From: Vibrio taketomensis
Lineage (GTDB): Bacteria; Pseudomonadota; Gammaproteobacteria; Enterobacterales; Vibrionaceae
Direction of reading: 5' to 3'
DNA: 64,000 bases
Assembly: GCF_009938165.1 (NCBI RefSeq)
Contig: NZ_AP019650.1
Span: forward strand, 868,001-932,000
A model generated the notes under the pieces. The model searched no databases. It saw nothing but the letters and a program-made list of their open reading frames with translations, and was not told where the DNA came from. The first letter of the stretch is position 1. Each line of letters opens with the position of its first letter. Of the stretch, positions 9,079 through 17,927 are shown one piece after another. The position numbers and the translations under genes were made by a program.

Positions 9079-9327
9079 CTATTCAACTACTTCGGCTTCA
9101 GTGGACTCTGAAGCTGATTCTTCATTGCCTTTCTCAGCATGAAGCTCTACGCCCATAAAGCTACCCAACTCTCTTTTAATTCGATGCAATTCATTTACTG
9201 GTACGAATATCTCGCCGTATGCGTCCGAGCCTTCCTGAGCAATCTGATAAAACGCAAGCTCAGGGTGAGCATTTGTAGTTAGCCTCATTGATTTTTCATC
9301 TACGAGAAACTCTACTACCGTATCCAT
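9079..9327 (-). CDS. Small acidic cassette protein B, 82 aa
   Basis: Intact gene (MDTVVEFLVDEKSMRLTT) with a central block GEIFVPVNELHRIKREL..FMGVEL and a Glu/Ser-rich tail. It has no signal peptide and no membrane segment. The block is clearly related to the neighbouring cassette protein A (VIEVSVNEYHRIQREL..YFGVEI), so two adjacent cassettes carry members of one family. I do not know the family. No obvious partner gene shares the cassette, which speaks against a toxin-antitoxin pair. It is one of few unbroken genes in the array. Confidence 0.7.
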   Translation of the reverse strand: MDTVVEFLVDEKSMRLTTNAHPELAFYQIAQEGSDAYGEIFVPVNELHRIKRELGSFMGVELHAEKGNEESASESTEAEVVE

Positions 9328-9396
9328 ATTGACGTATAAGTTTTCTATTATTTTAATGCTTTAATCAAAATTTACTCCATATTTTCCGTATCGGAA

Positions 9397-9518
9397 TAAC
9401 GCCCGCTTAAGTGGTGAGCAACGCAATACCAAAGCCGCCGCACACCACCTTAAACACGAAAACCAACGCATAGTAAAAATGCCACGCGTTGCGAATCACT
9501 CTTGAACCGATTGTTATG
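9397..9518 (-). repeat. attC site 4 (VCR-like)
   Basis: From TAACGCCCGCTTAAGTGG to CCGATTGTTATGC, about 122 bp, with the GCCACGCGTTGCG box. The stop codon of the 100-aa gene lies within the R'' end (TTATGC). Confidence 0.88.
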
Positions 9519-9816
9519 CTGTAGGTTCGGGTTGATCTTGCTCCTGAGTTTCATTGCTAGAAACATCCTGGATCTCAACCCCAAAATACTCAGTTAACTC
9601 TCTCTGAATACGATGATATTCGTTAACTGAAACTTCTATCACGCAGCCGTTGAACTCACGTGCATAGTAATAAGAGTTGTCTTTATCGTCTTTAGAAATA
9701 ACCAAATGGTCATTATTCGTAAGAGCCAAATGGAACTCATTTTCAAATGTAGTTACCTGAACAATATTGTGTTTAGAAATAGTAAATTGTTCGTTTAATT
9801 TCAAACCAACTTTCAT
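9514..9816 (-). CDS. Small acidic cassette protein A, 100 aa
   Basis: Intact gene starting MKVGLKLNEQFTISKHN after AAGGATAA. The N-terminal half looks like beta strands (VTTFENEFHLALTNNDHLVIS). It is followed by VIEVSVNEYHRIQREL and YFGVEIQ, then a tail rich in Glu, Gln, Asp and Pro. It shares its central motif with the 82-aa protein of the next cassette. Soluble and cytoplasmic by appearance; function unknown. Confidence 0.7.
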   Translation of the reverse strand: MKVGLKLNEQFTISKHNIVQVTTFENEFHLALTNNDHLVISKDDKDNSYYYAREFNGCVIEVSVNEYHRIQRELTEYFGVEIQDVSSNETQEQDQPEPTA

Positions 9817-9853
9817 TATTTATCCTTATTATTGAATACTTTAATTTGCAGCA

Positions 9854-9974
9854 TAACGCCCGCTTAAGTGGTGAGCAACGCAATGCGATGTTGCCGCACA
9901 CCACCGTAATCACAACAATGAACGCACGACAAGAATGCCACGCGTTGCGAATCCGCCTTAAAGCGTTTGTTAGG
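9854..9974 (-). repeat. attC site 3 (VCR-like)
   Basis: From TAACGCCCGCTTAAGTGG to AAGCGTTTGTTAGG, about 121 bp, with GCCACGCGTTGCG near the R'' side. It ends the DUF4393 cassette. Confidence 0.88.
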
Positions 9975-10056
9975 TTTATTATCCACACTGAACCGCATTA
10001 TTCACGGGCTTAACATCCGCCAAAACACTCATGAAAAGATTTATCGAAGATATCAT

Positions 10057-10789
10057 TTAAACGACATTTTCCTTTCCCAAAACCCCAAAGGAATAATTCA
10101 GTTCCTGCAATAGTAGGCTCACACTAAAACCAATTATATCGTCTTGTAGCTTTAACTGCCTATTGTTGAAGTATTGCTTCACATGAGCTGGGTGGCCAAA
10201 ACCCCAGGAATCTGTAATAAGGCCATCTGCACTCAAACCTTGAAAAATATGGCTTAGAAGCTGAGGGTTATCCCATTCTTGTTGAGTGAACTCCATTGCT
10301 TCAGCATATTCTTGAAGTGGCATCCAGATCTGGCACTTTCGACGACCAGCACTGGTATCAAGTGCTTCATCAGCAATATCACAAGCCTTAGCCATAGCTG
10401 AGTAGACAATGTAATGAGTTCTCAGTTGATACGATGACAGGTTATCCAACTGGCGAGCAATTCTAGCACCACGATCATCTCGTCCGATATCAGTTCTTGA
10501 TGAAGCGAGTACGCCACCAAAATATTCAATCGCCAAATTTTCGGATGAGTAGGCCCTCATTAATTATTGTTTTGAGGACCTTGGGGAACTGAACCATTTT
10601 CAGAAATTTCAGACCCTAACTTATCTTCTGCACTTTTGAAAATCCTGCCTACATTTTCAATTCGTTTCTCAGTGAAACTTTAAGTTCACCACCAAGATAA
10701 TCAGCCGTAGGACCTAATAGCAGAAAGCCCATCTTTACCTAGGTAGGCGGCGATTGCACCAATACCTATAGTTGTAACTGGTTCTGCAT
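10057..10789 (-). pseudogene. Abi-alpha (DUF4393) cassette gene with several frame breaks
   Basis: Pieces in three frames read as one protein: EPVTTIGIGAIAAYLGKDG, then GPTADYLGGELKV, then TEKRIENVGRIFKSAEDKLG, then VLKTIINEG, then the intact C-terminal frame YSSENLAIEYFGGVLASSRT ... SSYQLRTHYIVYS ... EYAEAMEFTQQEWDNPQ. This order matches the DUF4393/Abi-alpha family, some members of which are linked to abortive infection of phage-infected cells. Start ATG 10789 lies behind AAGGAG, but the frame is lost at codon 2. At least four single-base disruptions are needed to restore it. It was presumably an anti-phage cassette, now probably inactive unless the breaks are sequencing errors. Confidence 0.7.
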
Positions 10790-10812
10790 AATTTCTCCTT
10801 AAAAACCTAACG

Positions 10813-12160
10813 AATGACATGGATTCCCCCGAGGAACTGCCACAATTAAGTGGTACACATTTGCACTGGAGGCACCATGTCTGACTATTCTTATTTTGCG
10901 GGATTGATTTAGCTAAAAACCACTTCAGCATTCATGCTGTTGACCAGCATGGCAAAGTTTTACTTCATAAATCAGTCACTCGCTCTAAACTGCTGACTAC
11001 AATAGCAAATATGCCACCTATGCGAATAGGTGTCGAAGCGTGGTGGTGCACATTATTGGGCGAGAACACTACGAAAACTCGGTCACGATGCTCGTATCAT
11101 GGCGGTGAAATATGTCACACCATATCGAACCAAAGGAAAAATGACCTCAATGATGCAGTCGCTATATGCGAAGCCGTGCAAAGGCCCACTACTCGCTTTG
11201 TTCCTATCAAATCCCCGAGCAACAAGCTATCTTATCGGTTCATCGAATGAGAGCATTGGGTGCGAACGGACCGCATTGATGAATCGTATTCGTGCACTAC
11301 TTTCTGAATTCGGCCTCATCATCCCCGTTGGTCGCGCTTCGTTGATGAGGCTAGTACCTGACATGCTTGAAAACCCTGAGAACGAGCTTCCTAACTTAGC
11401 ACGTGCAACGTTAGCTGATGCATTCGAGCACCTTAAGTCTCTCAACCAGAATATCGATAACACAGAAATCACTTTCGACGCGTTCGCTAAAGTCAGCACA
11501 AACGTCCAAAGAATAATGAAAGTACGCGGCATCGGTCCTCAAACCGCAACAGCTCTCCTCGCCTCCATCGGCAATGGCGCTCAATTTGATAAAAGCCTAG
11601 ATTTCTCTGCTTGGTTAGGGTTTGGTTCCTAAACAGTACTCAACTGGCGGAAAACCGAAATTAGGACGCATCACAAAACATGGCGATAAATATCTGCGGA
11701 CACTGCTTGTCCATGGTGCTCGAACAGTCATCGCTAACTTAGGTGATAAACAAGACCGGTTTAACCAGTGGTGCCGACGCGTTTTAGAGCGAAGAGGATG
11801 AATCGTGCGGTGGTCGCGTTGGCAGCGAAAACGCACGAATAATTTGGTCACTGATACACAACCAGACGGAGTATGAGAATTGCGCTGCTTAAGCTTTCGT
11901 TAACTCAAGCAGCGTAAGCGTTTTACCTACCGGGTCATAGCAGACGCAATGGATGGAGATAGGTTAAGACCACGAGCGGAGAGCCTGTTAATGCGGCGGA
12001 CATATTGAATGTCATCTAACGAATAAGGCACCGCAGTCGCGCAAAGTCATCAGGGTCACGATGCATGCGAATCATCGGTAGTAGACCGAATGTAGAGCGG
12101 CAGTCCAAAACCCATCACTTGAAGTTTAGCGGATGTTTGACAACCGGGGAATCCATGTAG
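10813..12160 (+). mobile_element. IS110-family (IS1111-attC-like) insertion sequence in attC2
   Basis: About 1.35 kb. Perfect 13-bp sub-terminal inverted repeats lie at 10817-10829 (ACATGGATTCCCC) and 12146-12158 (its reverse). The left flank is TAACG and the right flank CCCTGTTAAGGGTGAGCAACGC; joined, they rebuild a normal attC simple site (compare TAACGCCCGCTTAAGTGGTGAGC at 9397). The element therefore inserted within attC, the known target of the IS1111-attC group. The transposase inside is broken (10877-11892). Confidence 0.8.
10877..11892 (+). pseudogene. IS110/IS1111-type transposase, multiply frameshifted
   Basis: ATG 10877 follows GGAGG. Across frames the protein reads MSDYSYFAGIDLAKNHF, RIGVEA.GGAHYWAR, YRTKGK NDLNDAVAICEAVQRP, then MRALG and RIRALLSEFGL, then RGIGPQTATALLASIG, GGKPKLGRITKHGDKYLRT and RVLERRG. 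This is the DEDD-type N-terminus (Asp of GIDLAK, Glu of GVEA, Asp-Asp of NDLNDA) plus the C-terminal transposase-20 domain of IS110 elements. At least five one-base shifts occur (near 10905, 11040, 11140, 11630 and 11840), so this copy should be inactive. Confidence 0.85.
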
Positions 12161-12161
12161 C

Positions 12162-12273
12162 CCTGTTAAGGGTGAGCAACGCAACACAAAGCTACCGCAT
12201 ACCACCTTAAACACTAAACGCAACGCATAGTAAAATGCCACGCGTTGCGAATCCCTCTTAAATGCTTTGTTAG
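12162..12273 (-). repeat. attC site 2, split by the insertion sequence
   Basis: The larger part of a VCR-like attC, ending at CTTTGTTAG, with ACCACCTTAAACACTAAACGC and GCCACGCGTTGCG. Its first five bases (TAACG) are at 10808-10812 on the other side of the insertion sequence. It ends the OLD-type nuclease cassette. Confidence 0.82.
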
Positions 12274-12274
12274 T

Positions 12275-13921
12275 TTAATTTTCTTTTTGTTGCTCAAGGG
12301 CTTCATCAATTAGACCAAAAGTTTATTAAACGTACTGGCCCAACGGTAATTGTTTTCACCCTCAGCGCGTTTCTTCAAGTGTTCCCGTAATTTAGCCTTA
12401 TTTTCATTACTACTATAACCAAATGGTAATAGTGAACCATTCATGTCTGTACAGAAGTTCTTAAACCATTTTGGATTTTCTTTATGGGCATCAGTAATCC
12501 ATTTTGAGGGAATAAACACTCTACGGCAAGCCCTTGAGGCAACATGGTAAATTGTTTGTTTGGTTCAAATGGTATTTTCTTACTATTAAAGAAGTTTTGT
12601 AGTGCTTTGCGAGTTTTATCTCCAGCTTCATCACCATCAAGAACCACTACAATCGGTCTTTCACTGTAGACATGCTGGTAGGTAGCTTTCATAAAGCCCT
12701 CAATTGCTCCCGTACCACCAAAATCTAAAAACTCTGCAGCTCTAACATTTTCCCACTGAAAGCTCTTGCCTGCTTGAGGTTTCACCGTATCTAAAACCCA
12801 TTTAAACAGCTCTCGATCTGTTTTACCTTCAACGAAAATGTTAAGTAACCCTAGATTAAAGAAATCACTTAATTTGACACCTAAGGAATTACGGATGGTT
12901 GACGTTGCATCTGTATAGGTAGCAAACGTTTTGCACTTTGTATAACCATCTATAATCTCTGTACCGATTATTTTTCGTGGCTCTTGTGGTACGAATGTAA
13001 GGCTATGTGTCGTCGTCACTAAATGGGCTACTTCATTTAAAGACTTCAAAATATGTGTACATGAATTAGCCAGCTCAGGGTGCAAATATGATTCAGGTTC
13101 TTCAATTAACCATATAGACGTCTTATTTAGTGTTTTTCCTGTCCGGTAATCCATGCAAATGAAGATAGAATTGCCGCTGATTGAATACCCATACCTTTAC
13201 GCTGAATTTCTGTTTCAACAGGGTCGGCAAGATGGTATTCAAAAGAGCTAAGTAAATGCTCAATGGAATTATTCGGTAATTTAAAACTTGATGTAATGCC
13301 TTCAAGGTTCGCACTTTGAGCTGTGCGTCAATAAAGTCGACACTTCACCCAAGCTTTCTTCGATTTCAGAAATTTTTCCTGCAACCTACTCGACACGTGC
13401 TTCTTAACAAATGGAAGTAGCAATTCGTTATATAGACTATCTGTACTTTTGCTGACGGAACGTAGTGGCATTCGAAAGAGTGCAAAATTAAAGAACAAGG
13501 TCTCTTTGGATTCGATTGTAATCGTTTTGTGACTTTCTTTTGGCGACTACCATGAAAAGGCGATAGGAAGGTTGCCTGATTTCGAAAATGTTAAATAAAC
13601 GGTAATTGTATCGTTGAGCTCTCGAGGCTCAGCTATACATGAGTTCAATTCATGGTATAGATTTTAATTGAAGTATCTTCGGGCTCTAATTTAAAGACCC
13701 TATAAGCGATGTCTGATTACTCTCAAGCTTTTCGGTAGGTCCCTACTTAAACAATAATGATATTTATTGTCAAAACCAGTAAAGAACATCTGAACTGCTT
13801 TGAGAATATTAGTTTTACCACTACTGTTTGGGCCAACAATCGTAACGCCGCCATCAAAACTTACAGTTACTTCCTCTTCTAAGGTTCGGAAGTTTTTCAC
13901 CTTGATACTATCTAACTTCAT
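12275..13921 (-). pseudogene. OLD-type ATPase/TOPRIM nuclease cassette gene, frameshifted
   Basis: The N-terminal frame (MKLDSIKVKNFRTLEEEVT) has Walker A GPNSSGKTN. A downstream frame (12441-13154) has the ABC-type Walker B region IWLIEEPESYLHPELANS followed by a TOPRIM domain (IFVEGKTDRELF, then VVVLDGDEAGD). The C-terminus continues in two more frames (WITDAHKENPKWFKNF, then GLIDEALEQQKEN to TAA at 12275). The intact protein would be about 549 residues. OLD-family nucleases are DNA-cleaving ATPases with anti-phage roles in several systems. Frame breaks lie near 12310, 12520, 13150 and through 13320-13700. It fills cassette 2. No gajB/UvrD-like helicase is next to it. Confidence 0.75.
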
Positions 13922-13985
13922 AACTACAAAACAGAATACTATAAAGCTATATTGTCGCAATGTTCAGATGCATATGCAATTAAAC

Positions 13986-14083
13986 TAACGCCCGCATAAT
14001 TGGCGGGATAAGGTTGGTTAAAATACGCGAGGCACGAGCGGAACCAACCTTTGACCGTCCGTGTTGATGCGTTTGTTATATGG
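13986..14083 (-). repeat. attC site 1 (non-VCR type)
   Basis: From TAACGCCCGCATAATTGGCG to GATGCGTTTGTTATATGG. The outer simple sites match the others, but the inner arms are different (AAGGTTGGTTAAAATACGC pairing with GCGGAACCAACCTT), so this cassette came from a different attC lineage. The end GTTATATGG is complementary to the cassette start at 14839. Confidence 0.75.
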
Positions 14084-14815
14084 CTAAACACCATCCCGTT
14101 GCTTTATGTGCTCTTGGGTGTCTTCGGGTATTAAATCGGAGTACAAGCTTTCTAACTCTTTGGTTTGGTTATCAACTCTTCGGCTATGAAGTTCAATATG
14201 CTAAAAGTTTATAAGCGACCTCTGCGTTGTCATCGATGTTGATTTGACCAGGATGAACAGCATTGTTTCCAACGACCCTCAATGAATCTAGAGCTTGTTG
14301 AATTTTGGGGCTTAAACCTTCTGACACCAGCTCTTTAATATCGTTATTGATATTTTGCCACTCTTCCCTACTTGCTTAAGAAGCTTCTGAAGTGCAAGCC
14401 TAAGTAGAGCTGTTGAGCCTTTAGGCGAATCAACAATAATTGATGCAGCTTCTAAGTAAAGATCCTTGATGTCGTGAGCCAAGTCCTCATTTGGGGATGG
14501 TAGTGATGTTGTTTTGGATATTTCATTTGTTGTTCAACCCATAGGCTAAACCCATCACAAGCAGAGCATGAAGCAATAGCAAAGCCACTCGGAACAAAGG
14601 ATGAGAAGCTACTTTTGAAATCATGTTCAATATGATCCAAAAGACTTGAACTGCATTCTGCTGGTAGTCTTTGACATGCTTGCGGTAATCCAAATATATA
14701 TGATGCAATATATTAATTGCGATTTCGCTTGCGCTACCAACTCAAACCAATTTTGAACTGCAACTATTTGGCAGTGAGGACATTTGAATTTTTCGCTTCC
14801 GTACTCAGGTATCAT
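14084..14815 (-). pseudogene. DUF4145 protein cassette gene, frameshifted
   Basis: ATG 14815 lies behind GGAG. Pieces across frames read MIPEYGSEKFKCPHCQIVAV QNWF, then SKVAS..., SACDGFSLWVEQQMKYP, LYLEAASIIVDSPKGSTALL, RLALQKLLK, IQQALDSLRVVGNNAVHPGQ, NFIAEELITKPK and KELESLYSDLIPEDTQEHIK, ending at TAG 14084. This is the DUF4145 arrangement: a zinc-ribbon-like CPHC/SACD pair, then a helical domain with the VVGNNAVHPG motif. DUF4145 domains recur in or beside restriction and other defence genes; their activity is unclear. At least four frame breaks. It is the first cassette after attI, normally the best-expressed position. Confidence 0.72.
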
Positions 14816-14838
14816 TTTAACTCCTATGCTTCATGGCC

Positions 14839-14900
14839 ATATAACAGTGTATTAGGCTGAACTCTCACTAAGATCCCGCAGCCATAGCGCTATTTTTCAT
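14839..14900 (-). other. attI recombination site (approximate)
   Basis: The first cassette begins at the core GTTATAT (14839-14845 on minus), which matches the R'' end of attC1. The sequence to its right is the non-mobile side and must contain attI. The right limit is arbitrary because I cannot place the integrase-binding direct repeats. The array promoter Pc should lie between here and intI; I could not identify it with confidence. Confidence 0.55.
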
Positions 14901-15140
14901 TACTTTACTAAGAACATGCTATTCTAATCAACAAGTTGCACCATTTAACACTGCCACCCATCTCACATTGTCTAGAAGTAAAACGAGAATTCGAATTTGG
15001 CAAGACTTCATAAGCATCCTAACAAGTGCTCTAACTCACGTTTTATCATCATCTTACGAACAAAGGTTCGGGGGAAAAAGAGAACGCTAGTCTCGTTAAT
15101 GTCGTTTACATTTGGCAATTTTTGCAGGTCTCAGTTATAA

Positions 15141-15156
15141 CTGTATATAAAAACAG
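15141..15156 (+). promoter_or_regulatory. LexA (SOS) box upstream of intI
   Basis: CTGTATATAAAAACAG is a perfect match to the LexA consensus CTGT-N8-ACAG. It lies 20 bp before the preferred intI start. SOS control of integron integrases is established in Vibrio and mobile integrons, so damage-induced cassette shuffling is expected here. Confidence 0.88.
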
Positions 15157-15176
15157 CATCATCAATGAGAGTAAAA

Positions 15177-16139
15177 ATGCCAAAGTCAGCTTTTATGGAA
15201 CAAGTTCGTACCGAGATTCGCACGAGACAGTACAGCATGCGAACCGAAAAAACGTATATGTATTGGATTCGCTATTTCATTCGGTTCAATGATTTGAAGC
15301 ATCCTGAGGTGATGGGGAATCGCGAAATTGAGCGTTTTCTAAACCACCTCGCTGTGAATTGCCACGTCAGTGCTGCAACACAAAACTTGGCTTTGTGCGC
15401 AATTATATTTATGTATCGGCATATTATTAAGCGCGATATTCAAGATCTTCAATATAAAAACACCAACACACCAAAGCGAATACCAACGGTTCTCTCCGAT
15501 CAAGAAATCAAATTAGTGTTAAAGCAAATGGAGGGTAAATACTGGCTCATCGCAACGATTTTGTATGGCTGTGGCCTACGTATTCAAGAAGCGTTATCAC
15601 TAAGAATTAAAGATATCGATTTTGAATCTAGGTCAATATTAGTTTTCAAGGGCAAAGGAAACAAAGACCGCTACACCTTATTACCAACGACATTGATTGA
15701 GCCTATAAATAAACAAATTGAAACGGTAAGGCGCGTACATTCACAAGACTTATCTGACGGTGGCGGAATGACTTCCGTGCCACCAGCTCTTTACAAAAAG
15801 TATCGCACTGCTCTTAAGCATTACGGTTGGCAATACTTGTTTCCGTCTAATGTTCGGAGCGTTAACCCTTATGATGGCTATGTATGCCGACATCACTTAC
15901 ACGCTTCTGCTTTCGCCAAACAGCTCCGCAAGGCTGTTCATGCTTCTGGCATTGCAAAAAGAGTAACAGCCCATACTTTTAGGCATTCATTCGCGACCAG
16001 ATTGTTAGAAAACGGTACGGATATACGCACTGTTCAAGAATTACTCGGCCACTCTGATTTAAAAACGACACAAATCTACACGCATGTTGTTGGCCAACGT
16101 CGAGCCGGCACACGCAGCCCTTTAGATTGTATCGTCTAA
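15177..16139 (+). CDS. intI: Integron integrase (tyrosine recombinase)
   Basis: 320-residue tyrosine recombinase that joins cassettes at attI x attC and excises them at attC x attC. The catalytic set is complete: Arg in YGCGLRIQEALSLR, Lys near FKGKGNKDR, His-x-x-Arg in HTFRHSFATRL, His in LLGHSDLKTTQ and nucleophile Tyr in IYTHV. The IntI-specific insertion follows YLFPSNVRS (RHHLHASAFAKQLRKA). An ATG also exists at 15165, but 15177 has TGAGAG at proper distance and gives the usual 320 aa. The gene diverges from the cassettes and is intact although surrounded by broken genes. From memory it is noticeably different from V. cholerae IntIA in its N-terminal half. Confidence 0.95.
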   Translation: MPKSAFMEQVRTEIRTRQYSMRTEKTYMYWIRYFIRFNDLKHPEVMGNREIERFLNHLAVNCHVSAATQNLALCAIIFMYRHIIKRDIQDLQYKNTNTPKRIPTVLSDQEIKLVLKQMEGKYWLIATILYGCGLRIQEALSLRIKDIDFESRSILVFKGKGNKDRYTLLPTTLIEPINKQIETVRRVHSQDLSDGGGMTSVPPALYKKYRTALKHYGWQYLFPSNVRSVNPYDGYVCRHHLHASAFAKQLRKAVHASGIAKRVTAHTFRHSFATRLLENGTDIRTVQELLGHSDLKTTQIYTHVVGQRRAGTRSPLDCIV

Positions 16140-16156
16140 GCTTTTATTCAGACATA

Positions 16157-16180
16157 AAGGGATACCACGTGGTATCCCTT
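16157..16180. terminator. Palindromic terminator between intI and dsdA
   Basis: A perfect 24-bp palindrome (AAGGGATACCAC and its reverse complement) lies between the converging intI and dsdA genes, 17 bp after the intI stop. It could terminate both; T tracts are weak. Confidence 0.7.
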
Positions 16181-16191
16181 AGTTTATAGAT

Positions 16192-17522
16192 TTAGCGACC
16201 TGATTTCGCTAAGTAAGCGGCCATTTCTGCTTCTGGCACCATACCACCACCCGTTGCCCATACTAGGTGAGTCGCGCTAGCAAGCTTCTCTTCAGTCAAA
16301 TCTAAACGCGTTTGATACTCAACGTTGTTCGAAACATGTACCGCCCCAACATACCTGCCAGCGCCGATGGTTCAAGACGAATACCTTCCACTTCGCTAAG
16401 CTCACCCAAGTGGTGGTACATACGCTCATCGGTCATGGTGTAATAACCATCTAACAAACGCTCCATCGCTCGACCAACAAAGCCTGACGCGCGACCCACC
16501 GCTAAACCATCCGCCGCGGTGATGTTATCAATACCCAAATCTTGTACTGCAATCTCATCATGCAGACCAGTATGAACACCGAGTAGCATGCATGGTGAAT
16601 GTGTTGGTTCTGCAAAGATACAGTGTACATGGTCACCAAATGCCATTTTCAAACCAAATGCCACGCCGCCAGGACCACCACCAACGCCACATGGCAAGTA
16701 AACAAACAGTGGGTGCTCAGCATCGACTTGGATACCTTGCTCTGTAAACTGCTGCTTCAAACGCTCACCCGCGACTGAATAGCCTAAGAAAAGAGTCTGC
16801 GAGTTTTCGTCATCAATAAAGAAGCAGTTTGGATCTTTCTCCGCCTCTTTACGACCCTGCTCCACTGCCACGCCGTAGTCTTGCTCGTATTCCACCACGT
16901 TTACGCCATGCGAACGTAGCTTATTCTTCTTCCACTCACGCGCATCGGCTGACATATGCACTGATACTGAGAAACCAAGCTTAGCGCTCATGATACCAAT
17001 CGACATACCAAGGTTACCGGTTGAGCCAACGGCAATGCTGTATTGTTTGAAGAAGTCACGAAACTCTTCGCTAAACAGTTTGCTGTAATCCTCTTCTTTG
17101 CTCAGCAATCCAGCTTCCATTGCCAATTTTTCTGCGTGTGTCAGTACTTCATAAATACCTCCACGTGCTTTGATTGAACCAGAAATAGGCAGGTGGCTGT
17201 CTTTTTTTAGCATCAAACGACCCGCGATCTTAGTGTTGTATTGCGCTTCCAGCTGCACCTTCATCTTCTTAATATCAACCACTTGAGATTCAATAATCCC
17301 TTGCGATGGTACTGTTTCTGGGAATGCTTTTACCAAATAAGGAGCAAAGCGTTGTAGCCTCTTACTGGCGTCTTGGATGTTATCAGCGCCTAAGCCAACA
17401 TAAGGTAGACCTTCTTCTAGTGACGTGATATTTGGGTTAAACCACACCACCTCTTCTAAACCAATCAGCTGCTTTACTAATGGAAACTCTTCAACAAGTG
17501 CGGTTACGTTATGTGTAGTCAT
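16192..17522 (-). pseudogene. dsdA: D-serine dehydratase, one frameshift near the C-terminus
   Basis: PLP enzyme converting D-serine to pyruvate and ammonia. The intact part shows the PLP lysine (SGSIKARGG), [13 protein letters not shown] and the phosphate-binding [13 protein letters not shown]. At GGGG near 16346-16349 the frame changes: ALAGMLG is followed by RYMF instead of the family [13 protein letters not shown]. The missing end is present in the next frame ([29 protein letters not shown]) to TAA at 16192. Adding one G gives 443 residues, the usual length. The remnant of dsdX follows upstream and no dsdC is present, so the pathway is probably lost even if this indel is an error. Confidence 0.88.
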
Positions 17523-17538
17523 TATTCTCGACCTTTGT

Positions 17539-17786
17539 TTAAATCATGTACGACAGAAGGAATGTGCCGGCAGGGCAACAAATGACGCGATAAAAGTCGC
17601 CGTCGTGTAGTACTTAAAGATTTCAGACATCGTGGCGCCGCAGTATTGCTTAACCAACCAAAACAGCGAATCGGTTACAATGGTACAACCAATTGCGCCT
17701 GAACCTATTGCCAGCGTAATGATTTCTGGACTTACATTTGGATATAGCGGCAGTAGTGGAGCAACAATTACCGTTGCGCCCATCAA
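17539..17786 (-). pseudogene. dsdX: D-serine permease, C-terminal fragment
   Basis: About 80 residues of a GntP-family transporter matching the extreme C-terminus of DsdX: PLYPNVSPEIITLAIGSGAI, GCTIVTDSLFWLVKQYCGAT, then FKYYTTATFIAS. The first ~360 residues are absent; upstream of 17786 the sequence is unrelated. A further one-base loss near 17568 displaces the last residues (GTFLLSYMI in the next frame, ending TAA at 17539). It is a deletion remnant upstream of dsdA in the former dsdXA operon. Confidence 0.88.
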
Positions 17787-17927
17787 AAGCCCTCACAGAA
17801 ACTGCAGCTGTTTATCAATTGATTATTTGAACAAGTTAAGCAAGACTGAGTTTGACGAGTTTGAGTAATAACATTCACTATCCTTCTGGTATCGTTACTC
17901 TATGAACCGGCATTACAGGTATATCAT

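Larger units (their letters stand above)
8338..14845 (-). other. Integron cassette array (six cassettes)
   Basis: Six attC-type sites separate short gene units, all coding on minus, transcribed away from attI and intI as in every integron. Order from attI: DUF4145, OLD-type nuclease, DUF4393, acidic protein A (100 aa), acidic protein B (82 aa), GIY-YIG-like. Five attC sites share the VCR-type pattern (TAACGCCCGCTTAAGTGG...GCGTTTGTTA); attC1 has different arms. The array is short for a Vibrio chromosomal integron. An IS relic at its distal end suggests it may once have been longer. Confidence 0.85.

Noticed and set aside
9079..9816. Toxin-antitoxin pair formed by the two small acidic genes
   Set aside because: They lie in separate cassettes, each with its own attC, and are related to each other rather than being unlike partners.
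8338..12273. Regularly spaced ~120-bp repeats as a CRISPR array
   Set aside because: The repeats are VCR-like attC sites with variable, gene-bearing spacers and inverted simple sites (TAACG.../...GTTA). No cas genes are present.
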